Positions 40,260 through 49,663 are shown, counted from the stretch's first letter. The stretch: DNA of 64,000 bases from Mycolicibacterium tusciae (GCF_002086795.1 NZ_MVIM01000006.1:124001-188000), one strand, 5' to 3'. Numbers and translations: made by a program. The notes: a model not told the origin generated them from the sequence alone.

Positions 40260-41006
40260 TCAGGCGTAGGCCGCCTCCCGTTCGGCGCTGCGGTGCCGGC
40301 GCGGGTCAAAAGTCTCGAAGTGTCCCGACCCGACCATGCCGATGCCGCGCTGCGGCATCCGGAAGTCGCCAAGGCGGGCCTGGCGGAGCAGGGGGCCGCT
40401 GGGCCCCAGGTCACGGCCGTTGAGGACCGCCTGCGAATCCGAGACGACCCACAACTGGCTGGGCGCCATCATGTAGCACTGCCCGTTGGGTGCGCGGCCC
40501 GTCAGCCGAATGTCGCCGACACCAAGCATCGGTCGTGCCACAGCGCTCAGCCGCCGCAGAGCCGCCGGGTCCGTCCAGGCCGATGCGGGCAACCAGTCGC
40601 CGATTCTGCCCATCAAACGGGTGGCGGCGACCGACTGCAATTCGACCGTCCACTGCAAACTTCCCGGGATCTCGATGCGCACCGATTGGGGGCCGGTCCA
40701 GGTGACGTCGATATCGCACTGCACGGCATCATTCGGCGTGGCCGAGCTGAAATACCGCGCGCAGCTTTGTTGTCCGGGCGTGGTGGCGTAGAACGTCCAG
40801 TTGCAGGACGGATCACGGTGCCACACCGACACATACGGCGGTGCGAACGTTGTCGCCGGGATCTGTCGCATGGCCAGGTAGTGCCCGTTGGCGAAGGGCA
40901 GACCCATGATCCCGAATCCGACGAATCGCTCGTCGTCTCCAGGGGGCAGGACCGGGTCGGCCAGCAGGGCCGCCACGGCATCTCGGGGGGTGTGTTGTTT
41001 CGTCAT
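40260..41006 (-). CDS. Conserved hypothetical protein
   Basis: I do not recognise a family. The 248-residue product has no signal peptide or membrane helix. It contains FGIMGLPFANGHYLAMRQIP, VSVWHRDPSCNWTFYATTPG and WTGPQSVRIEIPGSLQWTVE, then a Pro/Arg end FRMPQRGIGMVGSGHFETF. The beta-rich pattern of Trp/Tyr and repeated short strands suggests a lipocalin-like or jelly-roll fold. Two Cys occur early (SCNW, SCARY). It lies between the FMO and TetR genes on the same strand (53 bp from TetR) and is probably controlled with them. Confidence 0.75.
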   Translation of the reverse strand: MTKQHTPRDAVAALLADPVLPPGDDERFVGFGIMGLPFANGHYLAMRQIPATTFAPPYVSVWHRDPSCNWTFYATTPGQQSCARYFSSATPNDAVQCDIDVTWTGPQSVRIEIPGSLQWTVELQSVAATRLMGRIGDWLPASAWTDPAALRRLSAVARPMLGVGDIRLTGRAPNGQCYMMAPSQLWVVSDSQAVLNGRDLGPSGPLLRQARLGDFRMPQRGIGMVGSGHFETFDPRRHRSAEREAAYA

Positions 41007-41059
41007 GCGCCAATGGTGTTCGGCGACATGGCCTCACGACATGAGGCGTCTGCCTCAAA

Positions 41060-41800
41060 TCAGGCGACGGGTTGCTGTCGACGGACAGCGGTGTGAATCG
41101 GCTGGTCGGCGTCGATCTCGATGCCGAGCAGCTCCGCGGTGCCGTTGATGGCGCCGACCATGATCGTGGTCATGTGCGCGATGAACTTGTCGGTCGGCAT
41201 CCGCCGCGGCTTGTCGTCATCTACGCCAAGCCACCAGTCGGTCGCCGACGCCGCGGTACCGAAGATCGCGAACGCCGCCAGCTCGAACGCCTCCGGTTCG
41301 GGCGCGAGGTCCTCGAGCTGGGTGCTGATCATGCCGGCGATGGCGAGGGTGATTTCGCTGCCCTTGTTGACGGTCGTCATCGCGGTAGCCGACTGGTCGG
41401 CGAACCGTCCCTGCAGCAGGAACCGCACCACGTTCGGATGCTGATCGACCAGCTCCACATAGTGCTCGACGCCACGGCCGACGATCTGGCGGGCTGAGTC
41501 GGTCTGCACGTTGACCGACGGGATGATCGCCGCCCACAACATGTCGCGCATCCGCTGACCGATCTCGGAGAACATGTCGGCTTTGTCCGCGAAGTGGCGG
41601 TAGATCTTGGGCTTCGCGGTGCCCGCCTCTTCGGCGATCTCGCGCACGCTGACGTTGGGTCCGAGGCGGTCGATCGCGCGGAACGCGGCATCGACTATTT
41701 CCGCCCGCACCTTCTTCCGGTGCTCGCGCCAGCGCTCGCTACGGGCGTCCACTTTGACACCCGGCTCAGCGCTGGAATGTGATCTGGACCCTCGTCGCAC
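41060..41800 (-). CDS. TetR-family regulator
   Basis: Homologue of Rv3050c. The 246-residue protein has a basic N-terminus and a TetR helix-turn-helix: IVDAAFRAIDRLGPNVSVRE, then IAEEAGTAKPKIYRHFADKA. The C-terminal ligand domain holds LAAFAIFGTAASATDWWLG. It lies upstream of the hypothetical and FMO genes on the same strand, making these likely targets. The ligand is unknown. Confidence 0.9.
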   Translation of the reverse strand: MRRGSRSHSSAEPGVKVDARSERWREHRKKVRAEIVDAAFRAIDRLGPNVSVREIAEEAGTAKPKIYRHFADKADMFSEIGQRMRDMLWAAIIPSVNVQTDSARQIVGRGVEHYVELVDQHPNVVRFLLQGRFADQSATAMTTVNKGSEITLAIAGMISTQLEDLAPEPEAFELAAFAIFGTAASATDWWLGVDDDKPRRMPTDKFIAHMTTIMVGAINGTAELLGIEIDADQPIHTAVRRQQPVA

Positions 41801-41951
41801 CCCGTCACTGTACCGCCCGGACTGCGCTGACCTGCTCAGACCATCCCGCGGCGGAGATAATTACCGATGTATTAGGGCATATTTGTCGGTGAGATGCACG
41901 GCGTCAGCTTGGGTACTATCTCTGCGATAGCCGATCGACGAGACGAGATTC

Positions 41952-43139
41952 ATGACGCAGCGATACGACCTGGTCATCGCAGGTGGTGGGCCTTCTGGCT
42001 CAGCAGCCGCATGGCAGGCCGCGCAGACCGGCGCCAAGGTAGTGGTCCTGGACAAGGCCGAATTCCCGCGCGCCAAGCCCTGCGGTGACGGGCTCACCGC
42101 CCGTGCCGTGAGCTACCTGCAAAAGATGGGTCTGGCCGACGAGGTCGCCACCTACCACCGGGTCAACCGTGTGACGGTGTTCAGCCCGAGCGAGTGGGAG
42201 CTGTCGTTCCCCAAGCGTCCCGGCATGCCCGACCACGGGCACACCGTCAGCCGCGAACACCTCGACACCACGTTGCTCAAGCACGCCGAGTCCGCCGGCG
42301 CCGAGGTCCGTCAGGGCGCCGAGGTAGCCGGACCTGAACTCGATCCCAGCGGCCGCGTGGTGGGTGTGACGCTCAAGAGCGGCGAGAAGGTGTACGGCGA
42401 CGCAGTCATTGCCGCCGATGGCGCCTACTCACCCATCAAGCGCGCCCTGAAGATCGACTCGGAGTACAACGGCTACCAGGCCATCGCGATCCGGTCGGAG
42501 ATGCACGCCAATCGGCCCGACTCCGACAGCCTCGACATCTATTTGAAGCTGGCGTTCCAGGGCGACCAGCTTCCCGGCTACGGCTGGGTGTTCCCGATGG
42601 GCAACGGTGTGTTCAACATCGGCCTCGGTTACGTCAACAGCTACAAGAACTGGCAGTCGATCAACGCCACCCAGTTCCTCGGCGAGTTCCTGCGCACGCT
42701 GCCCGCCGATTGGGAGTTGCCGCCGATCGAGGAGCTGAAGAAGAACAAGAGTGTGCGGGCGTGGCGACTGCCGATGGGCTTCACCGCGTGGCCGCCGTGG
42801 CGCCCGGGCGTGCTGTTCACCGGCGACTCGCTGGGTGCGGGCAAACCGGCGTCCGGCGCGGGCATCTCGAAGGCGCTCGAATCCGGGCTCGCCGCAGGCG
42901 AATGCGCGATCGCGGCATTGCAGAACGGCGGCCCCGACGATTTCACCAACTACGCGCAGCGCATGGAAGCCGCGTGGGGTCGCGAGTACCGGCGTGGCCG
43001 CTACTTCCACAAGCTGCTGGGCCAACCGCGGCTTGCCAATGCCGGGGTGAAGCTCATCGACAACGCCGCATTCCGTGACCGCATGCTCAAGGCGCTGTAC
43101 AAGAAAGCCCAAGGTCCACAACACACGATCAAGAAGTAG
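41952..43139 (+). CDS. Geranylgeranyl-reductase-family flavoprotein
   Basis: FAD-dependent oxidoreductase of the GGR/ubiF-like family, 395 residues. Features: YDLVIAGGGPSGSAAAWQAA (FAD fold), FPRAKPCGDGLTARAVSYLQ, PGYGWVFPMGNGVFNIGLGY (typical of the family) and LFTGDSLGAGKPASGAGISK. The last motif differs from the usual GDAAG...PFTGEGI in having Lys-Pro-Ala-Ser. In mycobacteria a family member, MenJ (Rv0561c), saturates menaquinone; this is a divergent paralogue and its substrate is not known. Divergent from the TetR gene at 41060. Confidence 0.87.
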   Translation: MTQRYDLVIAGGGPSGSAAAWQAAQTGAKVVVLDKAEFPRAKPCGDGLTARAVSYLQKMGLADEVATYHRVNRVTVFSPSEWELSFPKRPGMPDHGHTVSREHLDTTLLKHAESAGAEVRQGAEVAGPELDPSGRVVGVTLKSGEKVYGDAVIAADGAYSPIKRALKIDSEYNGYQAIAIRSEMHANRPDSDSLDIYLKLAFQGDQLPGYGWVFPMGNGVFNIGLGYVNSYKNWQSINATQFLGEFLRTLPADWELPPIEELKKNKSVRAWRLPMGFTAWPPWRPGVLFTGDSLGAGKPASGAGISKALESGLAAGECAIAALQNGGPDDFTNYAQRMEAAWGREYRRGRYFHKLLGQPRLANAGVKLIDNAAFRDRMLKALYKKAQGPQHTIKK

Positions 43140-43141
43140 TC

Positions 43142-43203
43142 GCCGAGCGCACGCTTGTTCGTGGCGCTTCTCGACGTTCGCGTACACAAAGCGTGCACTC
43201 GGC
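43142..43203. terminator. Stem-loop between convergent genes
   Basis: Near-perfect inverted repeat: gccgagcgcacgcttgt at 43142-43158 and acaaagcgtgcactcggc at 43186-43203, with one bulge and one mismatch and a 27-base loop. It fills the space between the GGR-family stop (43139) and the LysR-domain stop (43206). It could end both transcripts; there is no U-tract. Confidence 0.55.
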
Positions 43204-43205
43204 AC

Positions 43206-43928
43206 CTAGCGTCGACCGCGCTTTGCCTGGCCGGGCTGCCGGGCGACCTTCCCCGCTGCGGCGCGGGCGGCCTGCTTTGCGAGGGTCTTCTCCCGTGCCG
43301 TGCGTTTCGGTGCCGGCTCTGCCTGCGCGCGCGACGACCCGGGTTTGCGGCCCCGCACGATCCCGATGAAATCCTCGATCAACGGAGACTGCGGCCCTTC
43401 CGGGACGGCGAGCGCCACCTGGCACGCGGGCGCGTCGGCGATCGGCCGATAGGTGAGGTCCTTTCGGTGATAAAGCCGCGCCAGTGACTGCGGCACAATG
43501 AGCACGCCCGTTCCCGCGGCGACGAGTTCTATTGCGCTCTCGGTCGTTTCGGGCCGATGCTCGACCGGGGCGCCGGGAGCGCCTGCCCAGCCGGCGACGT
43601 CGTCGAGTGGGATCAGTGTCGGCTCGCCCTCGAGGTCCGCGGCGGTGAGCTCGTCGGCTGCACTGAGGATGTGATCGGACGGCACCACCGCCACCGTGGT
43701 CTCTTCGTACAGCGGGATGACCGCCAGACCGGCGGTGTCTGCCGGCAGCCGCAGCACCGCGACGTCGACGGCGCCGTCCCGCACTTCGGCGGCGGCGTCC
43801 GCCGCGGCGATCGTTCGCAGCCGCAGCGGTACGTCGGGGTGCCGCTGCGCCCAGATCCGAGCCCACTTCGCGGGCGTCCCGCCGGGAACGTAACCGAGGG
43901 TGAGCGAGGGCAGCGAGGGCAAAGCCAC
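43206..43928 (-). CDS. LysR effector-domain protein without HTH
   Basis: A 240-residue protein with only the LysR substrate-binding (type 2 periplasmic-like) domain: LTLGYVPGGTPAKWARIWAQ, VRDGAVDVAVLRLP, a central hinge and VAAGTGVLIVPQSLARLYHR. The N-terminal winged helix of LysR regulators is missing; the protein starts where the effector domain starts. The last 50 residues are a Lys/Arg/Ala-rich tail that could bind nucleic acid. It faces a DUF5997 gene, a pairing common in actinobacteria. Confidence 0.85.
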   Translation of the reverse strand: MALPSLPSLTLGYVPGGTPAKWARIWAQRHPDVPLRLRTIAAADAAAEVRDGAVDVAVLRLPADTAGLAVIPLYEETTVAVVPSDHILSAADELTAADLEGEPTLIPLDDVAGWAGAPGAPVEHRPETTESAIELVAAGTGVLIVPQSLARLYHRKDLTYRPIADAPACQVALAVPEGPQSPLIEDFIGIVRGRKPGSSRAQAEPAPKRTAREKTLAKQAARAAAGKVARQPGQAKRGRR

Positions 43929-43956
43929 CGCATCAGGCTACCGATAGGCTTGCACC

Positions 43957-44343
43957 ATGAGCAGGGCGAACGCGCAGTCCATGAAGCCCGCGACGGCGGC
44001 GAAAAAACTGGACGTCTACCTGCCCGCGACGCCCGAGGCGTTCCAGAACAACCCGATCACCCGTGCCGATCTCGCCGCCCTCCAGGCGGATCCGCCGCAG
44101 TGGCTGCACGATCTTCGAAAGAACGGGCCGCACCCGAAGAACCTCGTCGCAGCCAAGCTGGGCGTCTCGATCGCCGGTCTTGCGCGCGGCGGCGTCGTCG
44201 ATGCGTTGACCACCGAGCAGATCAATGCGCTGATCGACGAGAATCCGCCGTGGCTGATCGCCGAACGCGAGAACTACCAAGCTGTGTTGACCGAGCAGCG
44301 ACGCCTGAAAGCGCAACGTGCAGACCAGGTCCGCGACAGGTGA
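43957..44343 (+). CDS. DUF5997-family protein
   Basis: A 128-residue protein with MKPATAAKKLDVYLPATPEA and HPKNLVAAKLGVSIAGLARG, the signature of the DUF5997 family as I recall it; TTEQINALIDENPPWL follows. Mostly helical with a helix-turn-helix-like middle, so a DNA-binding or adaptor role is possible but unproven. ATG 43957 and ATG 43981 are both possible starts. Divergent from the HTH-less LysR protein with 28 bp between starts; the two may form one regulator in two parts. Confidence 0.8.
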   Translation: MSRANAQSMKPATAAKKLDVYLPATPEAFQNNPITRADLAALQADPPQWLHDLRKNGPHPKNLVAAKLGVSIAGLARGGVVDALTTEQINALIDENPPWLIAERENYQAVLTEQRRLKAQRADQVRDR

Positions 44344-44406
44344 GCTGACCCGACCTACCTCGACGGCTCGGCCGCCCAGTGGCCACTTGTACGACGAATT
44401 CGGGCT

Positions 44407-44433
44407 CCGAGTGTCCCATAGTTGGACACTCGG
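44407..44433. terminator. Palindromic stem-loop between convergent genes
   Basis: Perfect 10-bp inverted repeat ccgagtgtcc / ggacactcgg with a 7-base loop, in the gap between the DUF5997 stop and the stop of the 39-residue gene. Probably ends both transcripts; there is no U-rich tail. Confidence 0.5.
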
Positions 44434-44451
44434 CGAGCAGAACGAAGCGCG

Positions 44452-44571
44452 CTACTTCTTCTTGTTGCGGTCGTGGTCGCCCACTTGTGGGCCGGGGGCA
44501 GGCTTAGCCTTGGTGGTCGGCTCGAACTTGCCGCCCTTCTTGGGGTCGTAGCTCTGCTTTTGATCAGCCAT
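44452..44571 (-). CDS. 39-residue Lys-rich small protein
   Basis: Unrecognised. ATG 44569-44571 opens MADQKQSYDPKKGGKFEPTT, and the peptide ends in DHDRNKKK before TAG 44452-44454. It is strongly basic (about a quarter Lys), Pro/Gly-rich, and has no hydrophobic stretch, so it should be soluble and disordered. Codon third positions are mostly G or C. A palindromic stem-loop lies just downstream. No strong ribosome site is seen. Confidence 0.6.
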   Translation of the reverse strand: MADQKQSYDPKKGGKFEPTTKAKPAPGPQVGDHDRNKKK

Positions 44572-44643
44572 CAATCGAGCGTATGCCTGCACCAGCCCCC
44601 AGTCGATGGCTTGAGCAATTGCGCATGCCGGAGGCGAACCGCC

Positions 44644-46818
44644 CTACAGCATGCAGCTGACGCAGCCCTCGACCTCGGTGCCCTCCAGCGCCATCTGACG
44701 CAGGCGGATGTAGTACAGCGTCTTGATTCCTTTGCGCCAGGCGTAGATCTGCGCCTTGTTGACGTCACGGGTGGTCGCGGTGTCCTTGAAGAACAGCGTC
44801 AGGCTCAGCCCCTGGTCGACATGCTGCGTCGCCGCGGCATACGTGTCGATGATCTTCTCGTAGCCGATCTCGTACGCGTCCTGGTAGTACTCGAGGTTGT
44901 CGTTCGTCAGGTACGGCGCCGGGTAGTAGACGCGGCCGATCTTGCCTTCCTTGCGGATCTCGATCCGGCTCGCCACCGGGTGGATCGAGCTGGTCGAGTT
45001 GTTGATGTAGCTGATCGAACCTGTCGGAGGAACGGCCTGCAGGTTCTGGTTGTAGATGCCGTCCTTCTGCACCGACTCCTTGAGCCGCGTCCAGTCCTCC
45101 TGCGACGGGATCCGGATGCCGGCCTTCTCGAACAGCTGCTTGACCCGATCGGTCTTCGGCTCCCACACCTGCTCGGTGTACTTGTCGAAGAACTCACCCG
45201 ACGCGTATTTCGACTTCTCGAAACCCTTGAAGTGCGAGCCGCGTTCGATCGCGATGCGGTTTGACGCCCGCAGCGCGTGGTACAGCACCGTGTAGAAGTA
45301 GATGTTGGTGAAGTCCACACCCTCTTCGGAGCCGTAGTGAATTCGCTCCCGCGCCAGGTACCCGTGCAGGTTCATCTGCCCCAGGCCGATCGCGTGGGAG
45401 TCGTTGTTGCCCTGCTCGATCGACGGCACCGACCAGATGTGCGTCTGATCTGACACCGCAGTCAACGCCCGGATGGCCACCTCGATGCTCTGCGCGAAGT
45501 CCGGCGAATCCATGGTCTTGGCGATGTTCATCGAGCCGAGGTTGCACGAAATGTCCTTGCCCACTTGGGCGTAGGACAGATCGTCGTTGAACACCGACGG
45601 CGTCGACACCTGCAGGATCTCCGAGCACAGGTTGCTGTGGGTGATCTTGCCGTCGATCGGGTTGGCTCGGTTCACTGTGTCCTCGTACATGATGTACGGG
45701 TAGCCCGACTCGAACTGCAGCTCGGCCAGCGTCTGGAAGAACTCACGCGCCTTGATCTTCGTCTTGCGGATCCGTGCGTCGTCGACCATCTCGTAGTACT
45801 TCTCGGTGACCGAGATGTCAGCGAACGGCAGCCCGTAAACGCGCTCGACGTCGTACGGCGAGAACAGGTACATGTCCTCGTTCTTCTTCGCGAGCTCGAA
45901 CGTGATGTCCGGAATCACCACACCCAACGACAGCGTCTTGATGCGGATCTTCTCGTCGGCGTTCTCACGCTTGGTGTCGAGGAAGCGGTAGATGTCGGGA
46001 TGGTGCGCATGCAGGTACACCGCGCCCGCGCCCTGACGTGCACCCAGCTGGTTGGCGTAGGAGAACGAGTCCTCCAGCAGCTTCATGATGGGGATGACAC
46101 CCGAGCTCTGGTTCTCGATGTTCTTGATGGGCGCGCCGTGCTCACGAATGTTGGTCAGCAGCAACGCGACACCGCCACCGCGCTTCGACAGCTGCAACGC
46201 AGAGTTGATGGACCGCCCGATGGACTCCATGTTGTCCTCGATGCGCAGCAGGAAGCAGCTCACCGGCTCGCCGCGTTGCTTCTTGCCGGAGTTCAGGAAC
46301 GTCGGCGTGGCCGGCTGGAATCGGCCGTCGATGATCTCGTCAACGAGTTTCTCGGCAAGGATGGTGTCACCCGAGGCGAGCGTCAGCGCCACCATGACGA
46401 CACGGTCCTCGAAGCGCTCCAGATAGCGCTTGCCGTCAAAGGTTTTCAGCGTGTAGCTGGTGTAGTACTTGAATGCGCCGAGGAACGTCGGGAACCGGAA
46501 CTTCTTCGCATAGGCGCGACTGATCAGTGACTTGACGAAATTGCGCGAGTACTGATCGAGCACCTCGCGCTCGTAGTAGTTCTCCTTGATCAGGTAGTCG
46601 AGCTTCTCGTCCTGATCGTGGAAGAACACGGTGTTCTGGTTGACGTGCTCCAGGAAGTACTGGTGCGCTGCCTCGCGGTCCTTCTCGAACTGGATCTTGC
46701 CGTCGGCGTCGTACAGATTCAGCATCGCGTTGAGCGCGTGGTAATCCGTCTCGCCGGCGCCGCCAACGGCGGCCGGGGTGGCGGTTACAGGCTCTGCAGC
46801 TGTGACGGTTGGTGGCAC
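44644..46818 (-). CDS. nrdE: Class Ib ribonucleotide reductase alpha subunit
   Basis: Catalytic R1E subunit reducing NDPs to dNDPs, homologue of Rv3051c; 724 residues. The reactive cysteines occur in [16 protein letters not shown] and the later [16 protein letters not shown], with the shuttle pair at the C-terminus EGCVSCML. The GTG start at 46818 lies inside the nrdI 3' end, a 34-base overlap. Class Ib proteins lack the long N-terminal ATP cone, as here. It works with NrdI, NrdH and NrdF2. Confidence 0.98.
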   Translation of the reverse strand: MPPTVTAAEPVTATPAAVGGAGETDYHALNAMLNLYDADGKIQFEKDREAAHQYFLEHVNQNTVFFHDQDEKLDYLIKENYYEREVLDQYSRNFVKSLISRAYAKKFRFPTFLGAFKYYTSYTLKTFDGKRYLERFEDRVVMVALTLASGDTILAEKLVDEIIDGRFQPATPTFLNSGKKQRGEPVSCFLLRIEDNMESIGRSINSALQLSKRGGGVALLLTNIREHGAPIKNIENQSSGVIPIMKLLEDSFSYANQLGARQGAGAVYLHAHHPDIYRFLDTKRENADEKIRIKTLSLGVVIPDITFELAKKNEDMYLFSPYDVERVYGLPFADISVTEKYYEMVDDARIRKTKIKAREFFQTLAELQFESGYPYIMYEDTVNRANPIDGKITHSNLCSEILQVSTPSVFNDDLSYAQVGKDISCNLGSMNIAKTMDSPDFAQSIEVAIRALTAVSDQTHIWSVPSIEQGNNDSHAIGLGQMNLHGYLARERIHYGSEEGVDFTNIYFYTVLYHALRASNRIAIERGSHFKGFEKSKYASGEFFDKYTEQVWEPKTDRVKQLFEKAGIRIPSQEDWTRLKESVQKDGIYNQNLQAVPPTGSISYINNSTSSIHPVASRIEIRKEGKIGRVYYPAPYLTNDNLEYYQDAYEIGYEKIIDTYAAATQHVDQGLSLTLFFKDTATTRDVNKAQIYAWRKGIKTLYYIRLRQMALEGTEVEGCVSCML

Positions 46819-47228
46819 GTCTGTTCCTTCCAGAAGTCAGCAAGACCCAGACGGACGGCTTCAACGTCGTCGGGGGTTCCCATCAATTCGAAGCGGTAGA
46901 GGTAAGGCACGCGGCACTTGGCGGACACCACATTGCCGGCGTAGGCGAATTCTTCACCGAAGTTGTTGTTGCCCGCGGCGATGACTCCGCGGATCAACGA
47001 CCGGTTGTGCTCGTTGTTCAAAAAAGCGATGACCTGTTTGGGGACGTAGCCCCCACTGCTGATATCGGGCGTTGCCTTGCCGCCGCCGTAGGTGGGAAGG
47101 ACGAGCACGTACGGCTCGTCGACCTCGATACGGCCGTGCAATGGGATCCGGGTGGCGGGCAAACCCAGCTTCTGGACGAAGCGGTGGGTGTTCTCCGAGA
47201 CGCTCGAGAAGTAAACGAGGTTGCTCAT
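46785..47228 (-). CDS. nrdI: NrdI flavodoxin-like protein
   Basis: FMN protein that supplies the oxidant for assembling the manganese-tyrosyl cofactor in NrdF; 147 residues. It has [29 protein letters not shown] and [20 protein letters not shown] 47226-47228 has AGGAG seven bases upstream. The 3' end overlaps the start of nrdE. Homologue of Rv3052c. Confidence 0.97.
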   Translation of the reverse strand: MSNLVYFSSVSENTHRFVQKLGLPATRIPLHGRIEVDEPYVLVLPTYGGGKATPDISSGGYVPKQVIAFLNNEHNRSLIRGVIAAGNNNFGEEFAYAGNVVSAKCRVPYLYRFELMGTPDDVEAVRLGLADFWKEQTCHQPSQLQSL

Positions 47229-47259
47229 TCGTTTTCTCCTCTCCGCTGTCTGGTTACCC

Positions 47260-47508
47260 CTAGGCCGTGGCGGCGACCGCGCCGAGCGCCTTGATGCGAT
47301 CAGGACGGAATCCTGACCAGTGATCGTTGCCGGCAACCACGACCGGGGCCTGCAGGTAGCCGAGCGCCATGACGTAGTCACGCGCCTCGCTGTCGAGGCT
47401 GATGTCGACCGTCTCGTAGGCGACGCCCTGCTTGTCCAGCGCCTTGTACGTGGCGTTGCACTGCACGCATGCGGGCTTGGTGTACACGGTGATCGATGAG
47501 TGCGACAT
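47260..47508 (-). CDS. nrdH: NrdH glutaredoxin-like redoxin
   Basis: Electron donor for NrdE, 82 residues, with the active-site pair CVQC in [19 protein letters not shown] and the WSGFRPDRI region of NrdH. ATG 47506-47508 has GAGGAG nine bases upstream. First gene of nrdHIE; homologue of Rv3053c. The upstream region holds a NrdR-box-like palindrome. Confidence 0.97.
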   Translation of the reverse strand: MSHSSITVYTKPACVQCNATYKALDKQGVAYETVDISLDSEARDYVMALGYLQAPVVVAGNDHWSGFRPDRIKALGAVAATA

Positions 47509-47938
47509 TCGGTACGGCTCCTCTACAACAGGCACTGTGCTGGGACTGGCTACTACTCGGGTACTACATCCCCACTGAATTTCAGCGGCCCGGAGGCCCT
47601 CAAAATTCCTGCGGTCCGAGGCCGCGGTCCGTGGGGTCTGAGAGCCGACACCGGCGGATTTCTGGCCTCCGGCCGACCCGTGGAGATTTGGAAACTGTGG
47701 GGGTCTGTCGGTGTTCGAAACACTACACCTAGTGTCCGACAATCCGAACAGATACCAGATGTTCTGAATAACAATTTTGAAATTCCCTGGTCGTAAGCAT
47801 TCGGCGGCGATCTTCTCCGGCGTGTCGCACGTCACATCTTGGGTGTGTCGCGCCTGAGCCCTAGATCTACCACCGGCCACCGACAGGTCAGCCGCCGTCA
47901 ACTGTCACAGTGACGTAACAGCAAATGCGCCGGAACGG
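47509..47938 (-). other. Gene-free region upstream of nrdH
   Basis: This 430-bp stretch separates nrdH from the cholesterol oxidase stop and holds no convincing gene; short plus-strand frames in it are unlikely. It is less GC-rich than its surroundings between 47700 and 47790. It contains the NrdR box and a likely long 5' leader (about 200 bases between the box and the nrdH start). A GAACA-N9-TGTTC inverted repeat lies at 47746-47764. Confidence 0.6.
47720..47735 (-). promoter_or_regulatory. NrdR box upstream of nrdHIE
   Basis: ACACTACACCTAGTGT matches the NrdR-box form at 13 of 16 positions and agrees with the nrdF2 box ACACTACAACTGGGGT at 13 positions. On the minus strand it overlaps a possible -10 TAGTGT. 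A second degenerate box (ACAGATACCAGATGTT) lies at 47748-47763, 28 bp away centre to centre. Confidence 0.62.
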
Positions 47939-49663
47939 TCACGGAAGACGTCCGGCGTCGTCGGCGTAACGCCGGCCGCGAAGGATCCCCTCGATGTTGC
48001 GCTCGGCAAGCGCGGTGATTGACATGAACGGATTGCAGCCGATGTAACCCGGGATCAGCGACGCATCGTTCACGTAGAGGTTGTCGTAGCCCCTGACGCG
48101 CCCGAAGGCGTCGGTGGCCCGCCCCCGCACCACCCCGCCCAGCGGATGCACCGTGTGGGGTGCGAAGACCTTCCCGTCGAAGATGTCATCGCGGTACTCG
48201 ACGCCGTTGGCGCCGACGATCCGGTCGAACACGGTCCGGGCCCTGGCCACCTGATGCTCGGTGTGCCCTTCCGGCCAGTCGATGGTGATCGAATCGGTGG
48301 CGGGGTCATACATGATGTCCGCACGGTCGTCGGTCTTGACCATCGCGTAGTAGCCGAGCGCGTGAGTCTCAACCGGAAGCGGGATCGAGAAGACGCTGGC
48401 ATACACCGGGTTGTCCGGGTCGTTGCGGCCGTCGATGTTGATCATGCCCATCAGCGACTGCTCGGTGCCCGTCGGATCGCTGGTCATGTGCGACACCATG
48501 ACGTCCCCATTGTTGCCGTAGCCACGGCCTATCTCGTCACTGAGATCCGGAAGCGCTCCGGTGTCCCGCGCCCGCATCAGAATATGCGACGTGCCGAGCA
48601 CCCCGGCGCTCAAAAACAGTCGATCGCAACCTAATTCCTCGCGGGCGACTTCGGTCCCCCACCGGTCGATCTCGCGGATGGATACCACGTACTCGCCGGA
48701 GGGTTCACGGCGGATGCCGGTGACTTCGGTGAGGGCACGTAGTTTCACGTAGCCGGTCCCCAGGGCCGCGGCGATGTATGTTTGGTCGACGCTGCCGAAC
48801 CGCCCGAAGTTGTTGCCGTACTGCTGTTCGAAGTCCAGTGCGGAGCGCGGAACCTGCCCCGCCTCTTCCTGTTTCATGTACTCGAACGAATACGCGCTGG
48901 CGCTGTAGTCGACGCCGTAACCCGCGGCCTGGGCGTATTGACGGCCCACCCGCGCGTATTGAAAGTAGGGTGTCCGTTCGAACCAGTCCATGTCGCGGCG
49001 GTTGATGCGAAGCATCTCCGCGGCGCGCCCGACGTAGGTGCCGAGGAACTCGTCGGCGGTGATGTCAGGGAAGGCGGCGCGAACCTGATCCGCGGTGGGG
49101 ACGGCGGCGATCGCCGCGTTGATCATCGATCCGCCACCGACCGCGACGCCGCGAAACACGCTGTGCGCGCCGTGCACTGACTTGTCACAGATGCCGGCTT
49201 GGACGGGTTGTGCCGACGGGTTGTTCTTGGCCACGTCTTCGACAGAGACACCCATGTACGACGGCACCAGGCTCGGCGGGACGTCGGAGAACCACGCCGC
49301 ACGCGTATCGGCGGGCAACATGCGGGTGAAACGTCTGCCGTCTTCGTCCGGTGTGTCCCAGTGTCTTCCCTTCTCCAAAATCAATGTTTGAATCCCGGCC
49401 TGTCCAAGCCGCAGCGCGGACACCCCGCCGCCGTAACCACTGCCGACCACGATCGCGGGGTAATGACTTCGCGAGCTCTTCGCTGCCGGCGGAATCCTGA
49501 ATTCGAGGAAACCGGCGCCGAGGGCGGCACCCGCGACCATCCCTGCCGAGGCTCCAAGAAAGCGCCTGCGTGAGACCGTCGGCTCAGCGCGCCGATGTTG
49601 CGCACCGGACGCTCGCTGGACCGCCAACTTGTCGGTCCTTTGCGATTCTAGCGAATTTTCCAT
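47939..49663 (-). CDS. Tat-exported cholesterol oxidase (GMC, class I type)
   Basis: Flavin oxidase of the GMC family resembling Streptomyces/Rhodococcus-type cholesterol oxidase (3-beta-ol sterol to 4-en-3-one, with H2O2). The 574-residue protein has a Tat signal (twin Arg in SRRRFLGASAGMVAGAALGA), the FAD fold AIVVGSGYGGGVSALRLGQA, SVFRGVAVGGGSMINAAI, the catalytic His in HTVHPLGGVVRG and the Asn in NDASLIPGYIGCNPFMSITA. The ATG overlaps the rubredoxin stop by one base. Sterol specificity is by family resemblance only. Confidence 0.88.
   Translation of the reverse strand: MENSLESQRTDKLAVQRASGAQHRRAEPTVSRRRFLGASAGMVAGAALGAGFLEFRIPPAAKSSRSHYPAIVVGSGYGGGVSALRLGQAGIQTLILEKGRHWDTPDEDGRRFTRMLPADTRAAWFSDVPPSLVPSYMGVSVEDVAKNNPSAQPVQAGICDKSVHGAHSVFRGVAVGGGSMINAAIAAVPTADQVRAAFPDITADEFLGTYVGRAAEMLRINRRDMDWFERTPYFQYARVGRQYAQAAGYGVDYSASAYSFEYMKQEEAGQVPRSALDFEQQYGNNFGRFGSVDQTYIAAALGTGYVKLRALTEVTGIRREPSGEYVVSIREIDRWGTEVAREELGCDRLFLSAGVLGTSHILMRARDTGALPDLSDEIGRGYGNNGDVMVSHMTSDPTGTEQSLMGMINIDGRNDPDNPVYASVFSIPLPVETHALGYYAMVKTDDRADIMYDPATDSITIDWPEGHTEHQVARARTVFDRIVGANGVEYRDDIFDGKVFAPHTVHPLGGVVRGRATDAFGRVRGYDNLYVNDASLIPGYIGCNPFMSITALAERNIEGILRGRRYADDAGRLP

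Noticed and set aside
41886..41951. Short upstream frame before the GGR-family gene (from 41894)
   Set aside because: It overlaps the true start in another frame with no domain likeness; only the ATG at 41952 gives the FAD-binding N-terminus.
47509..47719. Possible riboswitch in the long nrdH leader
   Set aside because: Local inverted repeats (GGCCTCC/GGAGGCC) exist, but no known aptamer core such as the B12 box could be recognised.
47711..47723. tRNA-like T-arm GTGTTCGAAACAC
   Set aside because: The rest of a tRNA cloverleaf is absent; it is a short inverted repeat next to the NrdR box.
47500..47796. Plus-strand frame of 98 codons in the nrdH upstream region
   Set aside because: It crosses the nrdH start and NrdR box, has no ribosome site and no recognisable domain; the region is better explained as promoter and leader.
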